DNA from: an uncultured bacterium
GTDB lineage: Bacteria; Pseudomonadota; Gammaproteobacteria; Burkholderiales; Burkholderiaceae_D
DNA length: 17,758 nucleotides
NCBI GenBank assembly: GCA_903872555.1
Contig: CAIQLE010000316.1
Span: 1 to 17,758 of the forward strand
Direction: 5' to 3'
Part shown: positions 6,332-16,302 of the stretch, in pieces
How the letters are laid out: each line of letters opens with the position of its first letter
How positions within the stretch are numbered: the stretch's first letter is position 1
Notes under the pieces: generated by a model
The model's input: only the letters and a program-made list of their open reading frames with translations
Databases searched by the model: none
What the model was told of the DNA's origin: nothing
Made by a program: the position numbers and the translations under genes

Positions 6332-7822
6332 TCAGGAAGCGAGTGCCTGTGTAATCGAGTAAATGCAGGCCGCCATCAGAGGACCGGGCAAGATACCCAG
6401 CGCCACCACGGCAATACCATTGAGTGAAAGTACCAGCTTGAGGTCACCACCGGCGATGATGGGGCTGGTGTCGGCAGGCTCATCAAAGTACATCAGCTTG
6501 ACGACGCGCAAATAATAAAACGCACCGATGAGTGAGAACAGTAAGGCCGCCAGAACCAGCCACAGATGGCCGGCAGCGAGCGCCGCCTGCAGTACAGAAA
6601 GCTTGGCATAGAAGCCCACCATTGGCGGCACTCCGGCCAGTGACAGCAGCAGGACCATCATCACTGCTGCGAACCACGGGCTGCGCTGATTCAGGCCTTT
6701 GAAATCATCCAGATTGTCTGCTTCGAATCCATGGCGCGACAAGAGCATGACCATGGCAAAGCTGCCCAAAGTGGTCAGCACATAGGTCACCGCATAAAAC
6801 ATGGATGAACTATAGGCATTCGCGGCCGCTTCAGGCGAGCTGCCTGCAAACACACCGGACAACAGACCCAGCAACATGAAACCCATTTGCGAAATGGTTG
6901 AATACGCCAGCATGCGCTTGATATTGGTTTGCGCAATCGCTGTGATATTACCGATAGCCATAGACATCACGGCCATCACCAGCAACATCTGTTGCCAGTC
7001 GGTGGCAAGTGCGCCCAAGCCTTCCACCAGCAGGCGCATACAGATAGCGAAGGCTGCCAGCTTAGGCGCAGCACCCAGCAGCAAAGTCACCGAGGTCGGC
7101 GCGCCCTGATACACATCCGGTGCCCACATATGAAAAGGCGCAGCGCCCAGCTTGAACGCCAGACCCGCCACCATAAATACCAGACCCATCACTAATACCA
7201 TCTTGCTGGCCTGCCCTGCCGCCACAGCCTGCGCCACCTGTGGCAGATTCAGCGAACCCGTAGCACCATACAACATCGAGATACCGTAAAGCATGAAGCC
7301 GGAAGCCATCGCACCCAGCACAAAATATTTCATGGCCGCTTCTGTGGACAGCGCATGATCACGCCGCAGCGCGACCAGGCCATACAGAGAGAGCGACATC
7401 AGTTCCAGACCCAGATAGATCACCAGAAAATTATTCCCCGAGATCATGATCATCTGTCCCAGCAGCGTCATCAATGCCAGCACATAAAATTCACCCGACA
7501 GAGTGCCACCCAGCATGCCGCGCTCGGATGAATACTGACGTGAATAAATCAGGGTCATGGCAGTGGCGATGCAGGCAAACAGTTTGAGCAGCTTGGACAT
7601 AGGATCCGACACAAACATCGTATTGAATGCATAGGTACTGCCGGCGGATTCGAAACCATAGATGGCGGCACAGGCTGTACCGGCAATCGCCAGCAGTGAC
7701 AGCACGTGACTGACAGGCTGTTTATCTTCTTGTGCAAACAATCCGGCAACGAGCACGACCATGATCGCAATCGCCAGAAAAATTTCGGCCAGCGCCGGCA
7801 TCAGATTCAGTTCATTCATCAT
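6332..7822 (-). CDS. nuoN: NADH-quinone oxidoreductase subunit N
   Basis: Antiporter-like membrane subunit of complex I that takes part in proton pumping in the inner membrane. About 14 membrane segments. The key buried charges are visible: the Glu of YLGLELMSLSLYG (E140), the Lys of FKLGAAPFHMWAPDVYQG (K224) and the Lys of GAAPKLAAF (K254). Length of 496 residues is usual. Three in-frame starts lie together: TTG 7825, ATG 7822 and ATG 7819. An AAGGG stands 11 nt before ATG 7822 (8 nt before the TTG), so the exact start is uncertain by one or two codons. It begins 18 nt after the nuoM stop and is followed by the DUF2818 gene. Confidence 0.96.
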   Translation of the reverse strand: MMNELNLMPALAEIFLAIAIMVVLVAGLFAQEDKQPVSHVLSLLAIAGTACAAIYGFESAGSTYAFNTMFVSDPMSKLLKLFACIATAMTLIYSRQYSSERGMLGGTLSGEFYVLALMTLLGQMIMISGNNFLVIYLGLELMSLSLYGLVALRRDHALSTEAAMKYFVLGAMASGFMLYGISMLYGATGSLNLPQVAQAVAAGQASKMVLVMGLVFMVAGLAFKLGAAPFHMWAPDVYQGAPTSVTLLLGAAPKLAAFAICMRLLVEGLGALATDWQQMLLVMAVMSMAIGNITAIAQTNIKRMLAYSTISQMGFMLLGLLSGVFAGSSPEAAANAYSSSMFYAVTYVLTTLGSFAMVMLLSRHGFEADNLDDFKGLNQRSPWFAAVMMVLLLSLAGVPPMVGFYAKLSVLQAALAAGHLWLVLAALLFSLIGAFYYLRVVKLMYFDEPADTSPIIAGGDLKLVLSLNGIAVVALGILPGPLMAACIYSITQALAS

Positions 7823-7840
7823 CAAAGCTTTCGCCCTTTT

Positions 7841-9328
7841 TTATTGGGGTATCTTGCTGACTGCCACATGCTGGAGCAGATCAAGGACCGATGTCTGTGT
7901 CAGATCAGTAAAGGGAGCGGGATAGACACCCATCCACAAAGTAGCTAGGGCAAGCACACCTAGCATCGCAAATTCCCGCATGCTCAGATCCTGCAGGGCT
8001 GCGACTTTCGCATTCCCCACTTCACCAAACACCACCCGCTTGACCAGCCAGAGTGAATAAGCTGCACCCAGAATCAGGGCGGTTGCTGCCAACAGACCTA
8101 TCCAGAAATCAAACTTCACTGCACCCAGAATCACCATGAATTCACCGATGAAGCCCGACGTGCCCGGCAGTCCGGCATTGGCCAGTGAGAACAAGACGAA
8201 CAGCGCAGCAAAGCGCGGCATGGTGTTGATGACACCGCCGTAATCGGCGATGTCGCGTGAATGGACACGGTCATACAGCACGCCTATACACAGGAACATC
8301 GCGCCAGACACAAAGCCGTGCGAAATCATTTGCATCAGGCCGCCCTGCACGGCCATCTCGCCAAAGACAAAAAATCCCAGCGTCACAAAACCCATGTGGG
8401 CAATCGATGAATAAGCCACCAGCTTCTTCATGTCGGACTGCACCAAGGCAACCAGACCAATGTAGATCACCGCAATCAGCGAGAGTGTGATCATCAGGCC
8501 CGACAGGCTATGGCTGGCATCGGGTGCAATCGGCAAAGAGAAACGCAGGAAACCATAACCGCCCAGCTTGAGCATGATGGCTGCCAGCACCACAGAACCT
8601 CCGGTCGGGGCTTCCACGTGCGCATCCGGCAACCAGGTGTGGACCGGCCACATCGGCACTTTGACGGCAAAGGCCATGAGGAAAGCCAGAAAGACTAAGG
8701 TCTGTGCCTTGAGCGTGAGCGGCAACTGATGCCAGGCCTGAATATCAAAACTGCCCGACTGAAAATACAGATAGATCAGCGCGACCAGCATCAGCAGTGA
8801 GCCGAGAAAGGTGTAGAGGAAAAATTTGATCGCTGCATACACGCGGCGCGGCCCGCCCCAGACACCGATGATGATGAACATCGGTATCAGCGTCGCCTCG
8901 AAGAACACATAAAACAGCAAACCGTCGAGCGCACAGAACACGCCTATCATTGCACCCGACAACATCAGGAAAGCGCCCATGTACTGGGCGATGCGCTTCT
9001 CTATCACTTCCCAGCCGGCGATTACGACCATCACGGTAATAAAGGCTGTCAGCGGAATAAACCACAGCGACAGGCCGTCAATGCCGAGGTAATAAAACAC
9101 ATTGAAGCGATCTATCCATGCGGCCTGCTCGACAAACTGCATGCCATGTGCCGCCGCATCAAACTGACTCACCAGAGGCAGCGTCACCAATAAGCTGATG
9201 ACAGCACCCAGCAGGGACAGCGCACGCGTGAATCCGGGTCGGCTGTCGCTGCCAAGGGCAAGCACCAGCGCACCAAAGGCGACGGGCATCCAGATCGCGA
9301 TACTGAGTAAGGGTAGAGTTGACTGCAT
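7841..9328 (-). CDS. nuoM: NADH-quinone oxidoreductase subunit M
   Basis: Second antiporter-like proton-pumping subunit of the complex I membrane arm. 495 residues, about 14 membrane helices. The essential Glu is E144 (FFEATLIPMF, the same position as in E. coli NuoM). The pumping lysines are K223 in FAVKVPMWPVHTWLPDAH and K254 in IMLKLGGYG. The sequence WLPDAHVEAPTGGSVVLA (232-249) is a family hallmark. The ATG at 9328 follows the nuoL stop by 39 nt, one of the two longest gaps in this operon stretch, with no convincing Shine-Dalgarno. Confidence 0.97.
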   Translation of the reverse strand: MQSTLPLLSIAIWMPVAFGALVLALGSDSRPGFTRALSLLGAVISLLVTLPLVSQFDAAAHGMQFVEQAAWIDRFNVFYYLGIDGLSLWFIPLTAFITVMVVIAGWEVIEKRIAQYMGAFLMLSGAMIGVFCALDGLLFYVFFEATLIPMFIIIGVWGGPRRVYAAIKFFLYTFLGSLLMLVALIYLYFQSGSFDIQAWHQLPLTLKAQTLVFLAFLMAFAVKVPMWPVHTWLPDAHVEAPTGGSVVLAAIMLKLGGYGFLRFSLPIAPDASHSLSGLMITLSLIAVIYIGLVALVQSDMKKLVAYSSIAHMGFVTLGFFVFGEMAVQGGLMQMISHGFVSGAMFLCIGVLYDRVHSRDIADYGGVINTMPRFAALFVLFSLANAGLPGTSGFIGEFMVILGAVKFDFWIGLLAATALILGAAYSLWLVKRVVFGEVGNAKVAALQDLSMREFAMLGVLALATLWMGVYPAPFTDLTQTSVLDLLQHVAVSKIPQ

Positions 9329-9367
9329 AGTGTTGTTCTTAGCGGGCTGCTGTTTCTATGAATGGGT

Positions 9368-11386
9368 TCAGGAGTTCATCAGCAAATAGCCAAGATAGAT
9401 GGCTACAGCAAGAATCATCGTGAAGGCATAGTGATAGATATAGCCGGTCTGGAAAGTGCGTGTGATGGTCGAGAACCAGCCCACCACCTTTGCACTACCG
9501 TTAACGATCAGGCCATCAATCAGCGTGCGGTCACCTCTGTTCGACAGCGTCGTGCCGAGTGCGCGCGCACCGTCGGCAAACACAGCCTGATTGATTTTGT
9601 CCAGATAGTATTTATTGTCCAGCAGCTTGTAGATCAGGCTGAACTTTGCATAGAACCAGGCCGGCACTTTAGGATTGACCAGATAGCAGTACCAGGCACT
9701 AAACACACCGCCTGCGGCCAGCCAGAAAGGCAGCGAGCTCAGCGCATGCAGACCCATCGCGGCAGCACCATGAAATTCTTCTGCCAGTTCAGCCATGGCC
9801 GGATGCTGCTCAGCCACGAAGATGACGCCCTTGAAAAAATCGCCATACAGCATGGGGCCGATCGCCAGATAACCAATCAGCACCGAAGGAATCGCCAGCA
9901 GTACTAAAGGCAGGGTCACTACCCAGGGCGCTTCATGCGGCTTCTCACCATGCGCCAGACCGTGATGCTCATCTGCATGATCCGCGTGATGGCCATGTTC
10001 ATGCTGACCAAAACGCTCCTCACCATGGAAGACCAGGAAATACATACGGAAGGAATAAAAGGCCGTCACGAACACACCTGCCAGTACAGCAAAGTTGGCG
10101 AAACTTGCGCCCGCTATGTGCGTGGCATGCACGGCTTCAATGATGCTGTCTTTGGAATAGAAACCGGCAAAGAATGGTGTGCCTATAAGTGCCAGTGAAC
10201 CCAGTAGACTGGTGATCCAGGTGATGGGCATGTATTTGCGCAGACCACCCATGCGACGTATGTCCTGATCATGATGCATGCCAATAATCACAGCGCCGGC
10301 ACCCAGGAACAGCAAGGCCTTGAAAAAGGCATGGGTCATCAGGTGGAACACCGCCACTGAATATGCGGAGGCACCAAGCGCCACCGTCATATAACCCAGC
10401 TGCGACAAGGTGGAATACGCCACCACGCGCTTGATGTCATTCTGGATAATGCCCAGAAAGCCCATGAACAAGGCCGTGATTGATCCGATCACCAGAATGA
10501 AAGACAAGGCCGTATCGGAGAGCTCAAACAAGGGCGACATACGCGCCACCATGAAAATGCCAGCAGTGACCATGGTGGCCGCATGAATCAGCGCAGAAAT
10601 GGGAGTCGGACCTTCCATCGAATCAGGCAGCCACACATGCAGAGGGAATTGCGCTGACTTGCCCATGGCACCGATGAAGAGACATATACAGGTCACGGTG
10701 ATCAGCATCCAGTCACTGCCCGGCAAAGTCAGGGCGGCGAGCTGCTCGCGTTTGGCAAAGACTTCGGCATAGTTCATGGAACCCGCATAAGCCACCAGCA
10801 GACCTATGCCAAGAATAAAACCAAAGTCACCCACACGATTGACCAGAAAGGCTTTCATGTTCGCAAAGATGGCGGTGGGACGCTTGTACCAGAAACCAAT
10901 CAGCAGATACGACACCAGACCCACCGCTTCCCAGCCAAAAAACAGCTGCAGGAAATTGTTGCTCATGACGAGCATCAGCATGGCAAAGGTGAACAAAGAA
11001 ATATACGAGAAGAAGCGGTTATAGCCTTCGTCTTCTTCCATATAGCCTATGGTGTAGATGTGCACCATCAGCGAGACAAAGCTCACCACGCACATCATCA
11101 TGGCTGTCAGGCTGTCGATCAGAAAACCTATCTCCAGCTTCAGCTCACCGAGTGTCATCCATGTATACAGCGTGCCGCTGTAGGTGGCGCCGTCCATCAC
11201 CTGCATCAGCGTCTGCTGGGAAATCAGGAAAGCGATCAGCACACCGAGTATGGTGACGCTGTGCGAAGCCTTACGGCCGATCAGATTGCCAAAGAAGCGC
11301 GTGCCGAACAGACCGGCAATCATGGAGCCGGCCAGCGGTGCCAGCGGCACGCACAACAGCAGATTAGGGTTCAATTGCCCTGCCAT
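9368..11386 (-). CDS. nuoL: NADH-quinone oxidoreductase subunit L
   Basis: Distal antiporter-like subunit whose long lateral helix braces the membrane arm of complex I. 672 residues, longer than E. coli NuoL (613), partly because of a hydrophilic His-rich loop at about 462-484. Conserved features: E153 in FFGWEAVGLVSYLLIGFWY, K243 in GKSAQFPLHVWLPDSMEGPTP, HAATMVTAG (268-276) and D413 in FYSKDSI. The C-terminal part (about 560-672) holds the region of the lateral amphipathic helix and the last membrane helix. ATG 11386 has AAGG 6 nt upstream. It follows nuoK by 24 nt. Confidence 0.97.
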   Translation of the reverse strand: MAGQLNPNLLLCVPLAPLAGSMIAGLFGTRFFGNLIGRKASHSVTILGVLIAFLISQQTLMQVMDGATYSGTLYTWMTLGELKLEIGFLIDSLTAMMMCVVSFVSLMVHIYTIGYMEEDEGYNRFFSYISLFTFAMLMLVMSNNFLQLFFGWEAVGLVSYLLIGFWYKRPTAIFANMKAFLVNRVGDFGFILGIGLLVAYAGSMNYAEVFAKREQLAALTLPGSDWMLITVTCICLFIGAMGKSAQFPLHVWLPDSMEGPTPISALIHAATMVTAGIFMVARMSPLFELSDTALSFILVIGSITALFMGFLGIIQNDIKRVVAYSTLSQLGYMTVALGASAYSVAVFHLMTHAFFKALLFLGAGAVIIGMHHDQDIRRMGGLRKYMPITWITSLLGSLALIGTPFFAGFYSKDSIIEAVHATHIAGASFANFAVLAGVFVTAFYSFRMYFLVFHGEERFGQHEHGHHADHADEHHGLAHGEKPHEAPWVVTLPLVLLAIPSVLIGYLAIGPMLYGDFFKGVIFVAEQHPAMAELAEEFHGAAAMGLHALSSLPFWLAAGGVFSAWYCYLVNPKVPAWFYAKFSLIYKLLDNKYYLDKINQAVFADGARALGTTLSNRGDRTLIDGLIVNGSAKVVGWFSTITRTFQTGYIYHYAFTMILAVAIYLGYLLMNS

Positions 11387-11410
11387 AGGAACCTTGTCAT
11401 TGTTTTGTGA

Positions 11411-11719
11411 TTAACCCTTCAGACGATCGAGTTCTTCGACATCGATCGTATTCAGGTTTCGGAACAGCACCACGAGTATCGCCAGACCAATGGCGGATTC
11501 AGCTGCCGCAACGGTCAGGATAAAAAATACGAAAATCTGTCCAGAGGCATCGCCCAGATAATGCGAGAAGGCGACGAAGTTCATGTTCACTGCCAGCAGC
11601 ATCAATTCAATCGCCATCAGCAGAATGATGATGTTTTTGCGGTTCATGAAAATGCCCACAACAGCAATCGCAAACAAGATCGCGCCCAGTGTCAGAAAAT
11701 GTGCAAGTGTCAGATTCAC
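11411..11719 (-). CDS. nuoK: NADH-quinone oxidoreductase subunit K
   Basis: Small three-helix membrane subunit of complex I, homologous to MrpC and mitochondrial ND4L; part of the proton path next to NuoJ and NuoN. 102 residues. The two essential buried glutamates are E38 ([13 protein letters not shown]) and E74 ([12 protein letters not shown]). Start is GTG 11719 with AGAGG 5 nt upstream, 9 nt after the nuoJ stop. Confidence 0.97.
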   Translation of the reverse strand: MNLTLAHFLTLGAILFAIAVVGIFMNRKNIIILLMAIELMLLAVNMNFVAFSHYLGDASGQIFVFFILTVAAAESAIGLAILVVLFRNLNTIDVEELDRLKG

Positions 11720-11728
11720 AGGGGCCTC

Positions 11729-12352
11729 TTAAGATGGTTCGCTATTGCCGGCAGCACCGGCACGACTCGATTCGGCGGCCATGCGCACGATGCGTATGCG
11801 ATCTTTGCTGCGTACTTTGACCGCCTCACCGGGATCGAAATATTTGGTGTCCTTACGACGACGTAAGGTCAGCGCGACCGCTGCCACCATGGCCGCCAGC
11901 AAGATGAGAGCGGCAATCTCGAAGGCATACAGATACTGGGTATAGATCAGCTTGCCGAGCTCACGCGTGTCACCCAGACTGGCGCCGGCAGGATTGGCCG
12001 GCATATTCACAAAACCATGGATCAGCACAGCGGCCATCTCAAGCGCAATCACGCCACCGATGGTGAGTGAAAGCGGAAAATAAGACCAGAAGCCGGCACG
12101 CAGTTTGGCTATGTCGATATCGAGCATCATCACGACGAACAGGAACAGCACCATCACGGCACCGACATACACCAGCACCAGCACGATCGCAAGGAACTCG
12201 GCCTGCAAGAGCATCCAGATGGCTGCAGCCGAAAAGAAGGACAGAATCAAAAAGAGCGCGGCATGAACCGGATTGCGGTCTGTAATGACTCTCAGCGCTG
12301 CCAGTACTAGCAGCGTAGAGAAAGCATAAAAAAGTGCGGTGGTAAATTCCAT
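11729..12352 (-). CDS. nuoJ: NADH-quinone oxidoreductase subunit J
   Basis: Five-helix membrane subunit of complex I (mitochondrial ND6 counterpart) beside the quinone-linked proton channel. 207 residues. The conserved third helix, containing YVGAVMVLFLFVVMML, has the pi-bulge glycine region. The hydrophilic C-terminal tail from about 170 on is longer and more basic than in E. coli (184 residues) and ends in a low-complexity Ser/Ala/Gly run, with no clear function. ATG 12352 lies 8 nt after the nuoI stop; the GAGAG upstream overlaps the nuoI stop region. Confidence 0.96.
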   Translation of the reverse strand: MEFTTALFYAFSTLLVLAALRVITDRNPVHAALFLILSFFSAAAIWMLLQAEFLAIVLVLVYVGAVMVLFLFVVMMLDIDIAKLRAGFWSYFPLSLTIGGVIALEMAAVLIHGFVNMPANPAGASLGDTRELGKLIYTQYLYAFEIAALILLAAMVAAVALTLRRRKDTKYFDPGEAVKVRSKDRIRIVRMAAESSRAGAAGNSEPS

Positions 12353-12360
12353 GGAGGCTC

Positions 12361-12855
12361 TCAGCGATAGCGTGCGTCAGCGGCACGGTTGGCGGCAATC
12401 TCGGGTTCGTATTTGTCGCCGATGGCCAGCAGCATGTCTTTGGTGTAGTAGAGGTCGCCCCGCTTCTCGCCGTGATATTCGAGTATGTGGGTCTCGACGA
12501 TGGAATCCACCGGACAGGACTCTTCACAGAAGCCGCAGAAGATGCACTTGGTCAGGTCGATGTCGTAGCGTGTGGTGCGGCGCGTACCATCGTCGCGCTG
12601 TTCTGATTCAATGCTGATGGCCATGGCCGGACAGACGGCTTCACATAATTTGCAGGCGATGCAGCGCTCCTCACCGTTGGGATAACGGCGCAGCGCATGC
12701 AGGCCACGGAAGCGCGGCGACTGCGGCGTTTTCTCTTCCGGGAACTGCACCGTGATCTTGCGCGCAAACAGATAACGGCCCGTCAGCGCGAGTCCTTTGA
12801 AGAGCTCGCGCAGCATCAGGCTTGCGAAGAAATCTTTGATGGCTTCCATGTGCAT
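12361..12855 (-). CDS. nuoI: NADH-quinone oxidoreductase subunit I
   Basis: Peripheral-arm ferredoxin-like subunit that holds clusters N6a and N6b and passes electrons toward cluster N2 and quinone. 164 residues. Two complete 4Fe-4S motifs: C65-C68-C71-C75 ([12 protein letters not shown]) and C104-C107-C110-C114 ([12 protein letters not shown]). The N-terminal amphipathic segment ([18 protein letters not shown]) would lie against the membrane. Two starts are possible. ATG 12855 has AAAGG 4 nt upstream. ATG 12849 fits the usual family N-terminus (MEAIKDFF) and would give 162 residues. It follows nuoH by 20 nt. Confidence 0.97.
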   Translation of the reverse strand: MHMEAIKDFFASLMLRELFKGLALTGRYLFARKITVQFPEEKTPQSPRFRGLHALRRYPNGEERCIACKLCEAVCPAMAISIESEQRDDGTRRTTRYDIDLTKCIFCGFCEESCPVDSIVETHILEYHGEKRGDLYYTKDMLLAIGDKYEPEIAANRAADARYR

Positions 12856-12875
12856 TCAGCCTTTGGCTTTCATTC

Positions 12876-13943
12876 TCACTTCCAGATATTCCATGACGTC
12901 TGCATCCACACCGCCACGATCACCAGATAGACCACAGTCAGGGGAATAAACACTTTCCAGCCCAGGCGCATGATCTGGTCATAACGGTAGCGCGGGAAAG
13001 ACGCGCGCACCCAGATGAAGATCGATACCACCAGGAAGGTCTTGATGCCCAGCCAGATCCAGCCGGGTATGAAACTGAGTATCTCCAGCGGTGCGCTCCA
13101 GCCACCCAGGAACATCAGGGTCGCGAGCATGGAGATCAGGATCATGTTGGCGTATTCAGCAAGGAAGAACATCGCGAAGGACATGCCTGAATATTCCACC
13201 ATGTGGCCGGCGACGATTTCAGATTCGCCTTCGACCACATCGAAAGGATGGCGCGCTGTTTCGGCTATGCCCGAGATGATGTACACGCCAAACATAGGCA
13301 ACAGCGGTAACCAGTTCCAGGACAGGAAATTCAGTCCCATGCTGGCAAACATACCGCGCGTCTGGCCGGCAACGATCTCCGACAGATTCAGGCTGCCGGA
13401 TACCATCAGCACGATCACCAGCACAAAGCCCATCGCAATCTCATAAGAGACCATTTGCGCCGAAGCACGCATCGCACCCAGAAAAGCGTATTTGGAATTC
13501 GAGGCCCAGCCGGCAACGATCACGCCGTACACTTCGAGTGAGGTGATGGCCATGACAAACAAGAGACCGGCATTAATATTCGCTAATGCTTTTTCAGGAC
13601 CAAAAGGAATCACGGCCCACGCGGCGAGTGCCGGCATGATGGTCATTACCGGAGCAATCACGAACAAGGCCTTGCTGGCTTTGGCCGGCACCACAATTTC
13701 TTTCAGCAGCAGCTTGAGCGCATCGGCGATTGGTTGCAGCAGACCTGCAGGACCGACACGATTCGGGCCCAGTCGCACGTGCATCCAGCCTATCAGCTTG
13801 CGCTCCCACAGCGTCAGATAGGCGACGCAGCCCATCAGAGGCAAGACGACGGCCACGATCTTGATCAGCGTCCAGACCACAGGCCAGAGCGGCCCCAGCC
13901 ATGTCGGGCCCAGCGTGGTGAATTGCGTCAGCATTGCTTCCAT
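12876..13943 (-). CDS. nuoH: NADH-quinone oxidoreductase subunit H
   Basis: Eight-helix membrane subunit that forms the quinone chamber at the junction of the two arms of complex I (mitochondrial ND1). 355 residues. Conserved: [20 protein letters not shown] (46-65) and the acidic cytoplasmic loop [17 protein letters not shown] (226-242), with E228, D235, E238, E240 and E242. The N-terminal extension before the first helix is slightly longer than in E. coli. The ATG at 13943 overlaps the nuoG stop by one base (TGATG), a translational-coupling geometry; GAAAG precedes it. An in-frame ATG at codon 4 is a possible alternative. Confidence 0.97.
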   Translation of the reverse strand: MEAMLTQFTTLGPTWLGPLWPVVWTLIKIVAVVLPLMGCVAYLTLWERKLIGWMHVRLGPNRVGPAGLLQPIADALKLLLKEIVVPAKASKALFVIAPVMTIMPALAAWAVIPFGPEKALANINAGLLFVMAITSLEVYGVIVAGWASNSKYAFLGAMRASAQMVSYEIAMGFVLVIVLMVSGSLNLSEIVAGQTRGMFASMGLNFLSWNWLPLLPMFGVYIISGIAETARHPFDVVEGESEIVAGHMVEYSGMSFAMFFLAEYANMILISMLATLMFLGGWSAPLEILSFIPGWIWLGIKTFLVVSIFIWVRASFPRYRYDQIMRLGWKVFIPLTVVYLVIVAVWMQTSWNIWK

Positions 13944-16291
13944 CAGGCTTTCTCCACCGAGATGGCACCAAACCTCGCGCCCAGACCTGCGGTTGAAGCA
14001 TGTCCGGCGGCGACCCGCACTACATTCGCCGGCAGCCCATCATCAATAGCGCAGTTCAGCACCACAGATGCACTGCCCTGCTTCAGTTTGACTGCCGCGC
14101 CCTGCACTACACCGAGTGTGTCTGCCAGTGTCTGCGAGATCACGGCCTTCGGTGCCTGTGCATCGCTTGTTTGCTGCAAGGACTCTGCACGACGCACCAT
14201 GGCATCACTGAAATAAACCGGCACATCGGCCACGCGCTGGAAAGCGCTGCTCGCCTGCGATGAAGGCGTTGGTATCGCTGTAGACAGAGGCGCTGAAACC
14301 ATGTTGTTCAAGCGTGAACGCAAATCCAGACCGTCCAGTGTGGTGACACCCAGTACTTCATTGCGTATGGCTTCAGAAGTTTCGTAATCAAAGCCCTGCA
14401 GTGTCAGCAAATTGCCCAGCACGCGCAATACCTTCCAGCCGGGACGCGTATCACCCAGAGGCTTGACGCTACCGTTGAAACCTTGTGCGCGACCTTCTGC
14501 GCTGACAAAGGTACCCGCTGTCTCAGAGTAAGGTGAGATGGGCAACAGCACATCGGCATACTCCATACCGTGACGGTAAGGCGACATAGCTACCACCATG
14601 TCGGCCTGATCGAGTGCGGCACGCGCAGCCTGCGGATTCGCACAGTCCAGCAGGGGCTCAGCATGCAGCAGCACATAGGCTTTGCGCGGCTTGCTGAAAA
14701 AATCCTGTGCCAGCGTGCCATTCGATGGCAGTGCTTGGGCGAGATAGCCGCCCACTGTATTCGCGGCTTCGGTCAGATAACCCAAGCGTGCATCGGTATG
14801 TTGTGCAATCCACTGCGCCAGCGCATGCAATTGCGCTGCCTGCGGATGCTGAGCTGCTGCATTACCCAACAAGATCGCACGCGGCTCACCTGACAATAAT
14901 CCGGCGGCGATGCGTTTGGCGGTTGCGGAAGGTTCTACTTGTGCCAGCTCTGCTGGAGGTGTGAGGTTCTTGCTCTGAGCGATCGCCACCGCAACTTCAG
15001 CTAACTGCGACACCCAGTCGGATGGCGCAGCAATCAGTTTGTTTGCAACAGGCATCAGCAGTTCATCATCTGTCGCATGCAAGAGCGAGAGCTGAGCACC
15101 ACGGCGCACGGCTGTGCGCAGCTTAGCGGACAGCAGCGGATGATCTTTGCGCAGGAAAGAGCCAATCACGAACACGCGCTTGAGCTTGCTGAATTCCTGC
15201 AGGCTCATACCCAGCCAGGGTGTGAATGTTTTATCTGCGACAGCATCCGATTGCCTGAGACGGAAATCGACGTTCTCTGAACCCAGTCCGCGCACCAGCT
15301 TTTGCAGCAAGCTCAGTTCTTCCAGCGTTGAATACGGTGTGGCCACAGCAGCAATCGCATCAGCGCCATGTTCATGACGGATGTTGCGCAAACCGTGGGC
15401 CACATATTCCAGCGCTGTTTGCCAGTCAGTTGCCTGCCACTGCCCGTCCTGCTTGATCATCGGGCTAGTGAGTCGCTCTTCACTGTTCAGGCCTTCATAG
15501 GCGAAGCGATCACGGTCAGACAACCAGCATTCATTGATGGCCTCATTTTCCAGCGGCAGCACACGCATCACTTTGGCGCCCTTGACCTGCACAATCAGGT
15601 TAGAACCCAGACTATCGTGCGGGCTGACGGATTTACGGCGTGACAGTTCCCAGGTACGTGCGCTGTAGCGGAAAGGTTTGGAGGTGAGCGCACCGACGGG
15701 GCACAGATCAATCATATTGCCGGACAGTTCGGAATCCACTGTCTTGCCTACGAAGGAAGTGATCTCGGAATGTTCGCCGCGACCCAGCATGCCGAATTCC
15801 ATTACGCCTGCAATTTCCTGACCAAAGCGCACGCAGCGTGTGCAGTGTATGCAGCGGCTCATCTCTTTCATGGAGATCAGCGCACCCGCATCTTTAGGTG
15901 CAACCGCACGTTTTTCTTCGTGATAGCGCGAAGCAGATGAACCATAGCCTACGGCCAGATCCTGCAGCTGACACTCACCGCCCTGATCGCAGATCGGGCA
16001 ATCCAGCGGGTGATTGATCAGCAAGAATTGCATCACATCTTTTTGTGCCTTGACGGCCTTGTCGCTGTGGGTGCGGACGATCATGCCCTGAGTTACAGGC
16101 GTAGCACAGGCCGGCAAGGGCTTGGGTGCTTTTTCCACTTCGACCAGACACATGCGGCAGTTGGCCGCAATCGACAATTTCTTGTGATAGCAGAAATGCG
16201 GAATATAAGTGCCGAGCTGGTTCGCAGCATCCATCACCATGCTGCCTTCCTGCACTTCGACTTTTTTTCCGTCTATTTCAATCTCAACCAT
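13943..16291 (-). CDS. nuoG: NADH-quinone oxidoreductase subunit G
   Basis: Largest peripheral subunit of complex I; carries electrons from NuoE/F to NuoI. 782 residues from the chosen ATG at 16291. That start gives the family N-terminus [10 protein letters not shown], has GGGAA upstream and begins 11 nt after the nuoF stop; a longer in-frame start at 16327 would run into nuoF. Cluster ligands: 2Fe-2S C34, C45, C48, C62; His-liganded 4Fe-4S H94, C98, C101, C107 ([14 protein letters not shown]); 4Fe-4S C147, C150, C153, C197. The extra N7 cluster Cys motif of E. coli NuoG is missing: the corresponding region ([12 protein letters not shown], from about 223) has no CxxC. The C-terminal half is molybdopterin-oxidoreductase-like but not catalytic. 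Confidence 0.97.
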   Translation of the reverse strand: MVEIEIDGKKVEVQEGSMVMDAANQLGTYIPHFCYHKKLSIAANCRMCLVEVEKAPKPLPACATPVTQGMIVRTHSDKAVKAQKDVMQFLLINHPLDCPICDQGGECQLQDLAVGYGSSASRYHEEKRAVAPKDAGALISMKEMSRCIHCTRCVRFGQEIAGVMEFGMLGRGEHSEITSFVGKTVDSELSGNMIDLCPVGALTSKPFRYSARTWELSRRKSVSPHDSLGSNLIVQVKGAKVMRVLPLENEAINECWLSDRDRFAYEGLNSEERLTSPMIKQDGQWQATDWQTALEYVAHGLRNIRHEHGADAIAAVATPYSTLEELSLLQKLVRGLGSENVDFRLRQSDAVADKTFTPWLGMSLQEFSKLKRVFVIGSFLRKDHPLLSAKLRTAVRRGAQLSLLHATDDELLMPVANKLIAAPSDWVSQLAEVAVAIAQSKNLTPPAELAQVEPSATAKRIAAGLLSGEPRAILLGNAAAQHPQAAQLHALAQWIAQHTDARLGYLTEAANTVGGYLAQALPSNGTLAQDFFSKPRKAYVLLHAEPLLDCANPQAARAALDQADMVVAMSPYRHGMEYADVLLPISPYSETAGTFVSAEGRAQGFNGSVKPLGDTRPGWKVLRVLGNLLTLQGFDYETSEAIRNEVLGVTTLDGLDLRSRLNNMVSAPLSTAIPTPSSQASSAFQRVADVPVYFSDAMVRRAESLQQTSDAQAPKAVISQTLADTLGVVQGAAVKLKQGSASVVLNCAIDDGLPANVVRVAAGHASTAGLGARFGAISVEKA

Positions 16292-16302
16292 AATGTTCCC
16301 GC

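Noticed and set aside
9362..9907. 181-codon plus-strand ORF antisense to nuoL
   Set aside because: No ribosome binding site or domain; nuoL on the other strand has all family motifs in this stretch.
13734..14216. 160-codon plus-strand ORF antisense to nuoG/nuoH
   Set aside because: It crosses the nuoG/nuoH junction in a shadow frame, has no family resemblance, and both nuo genes are clearly coding.
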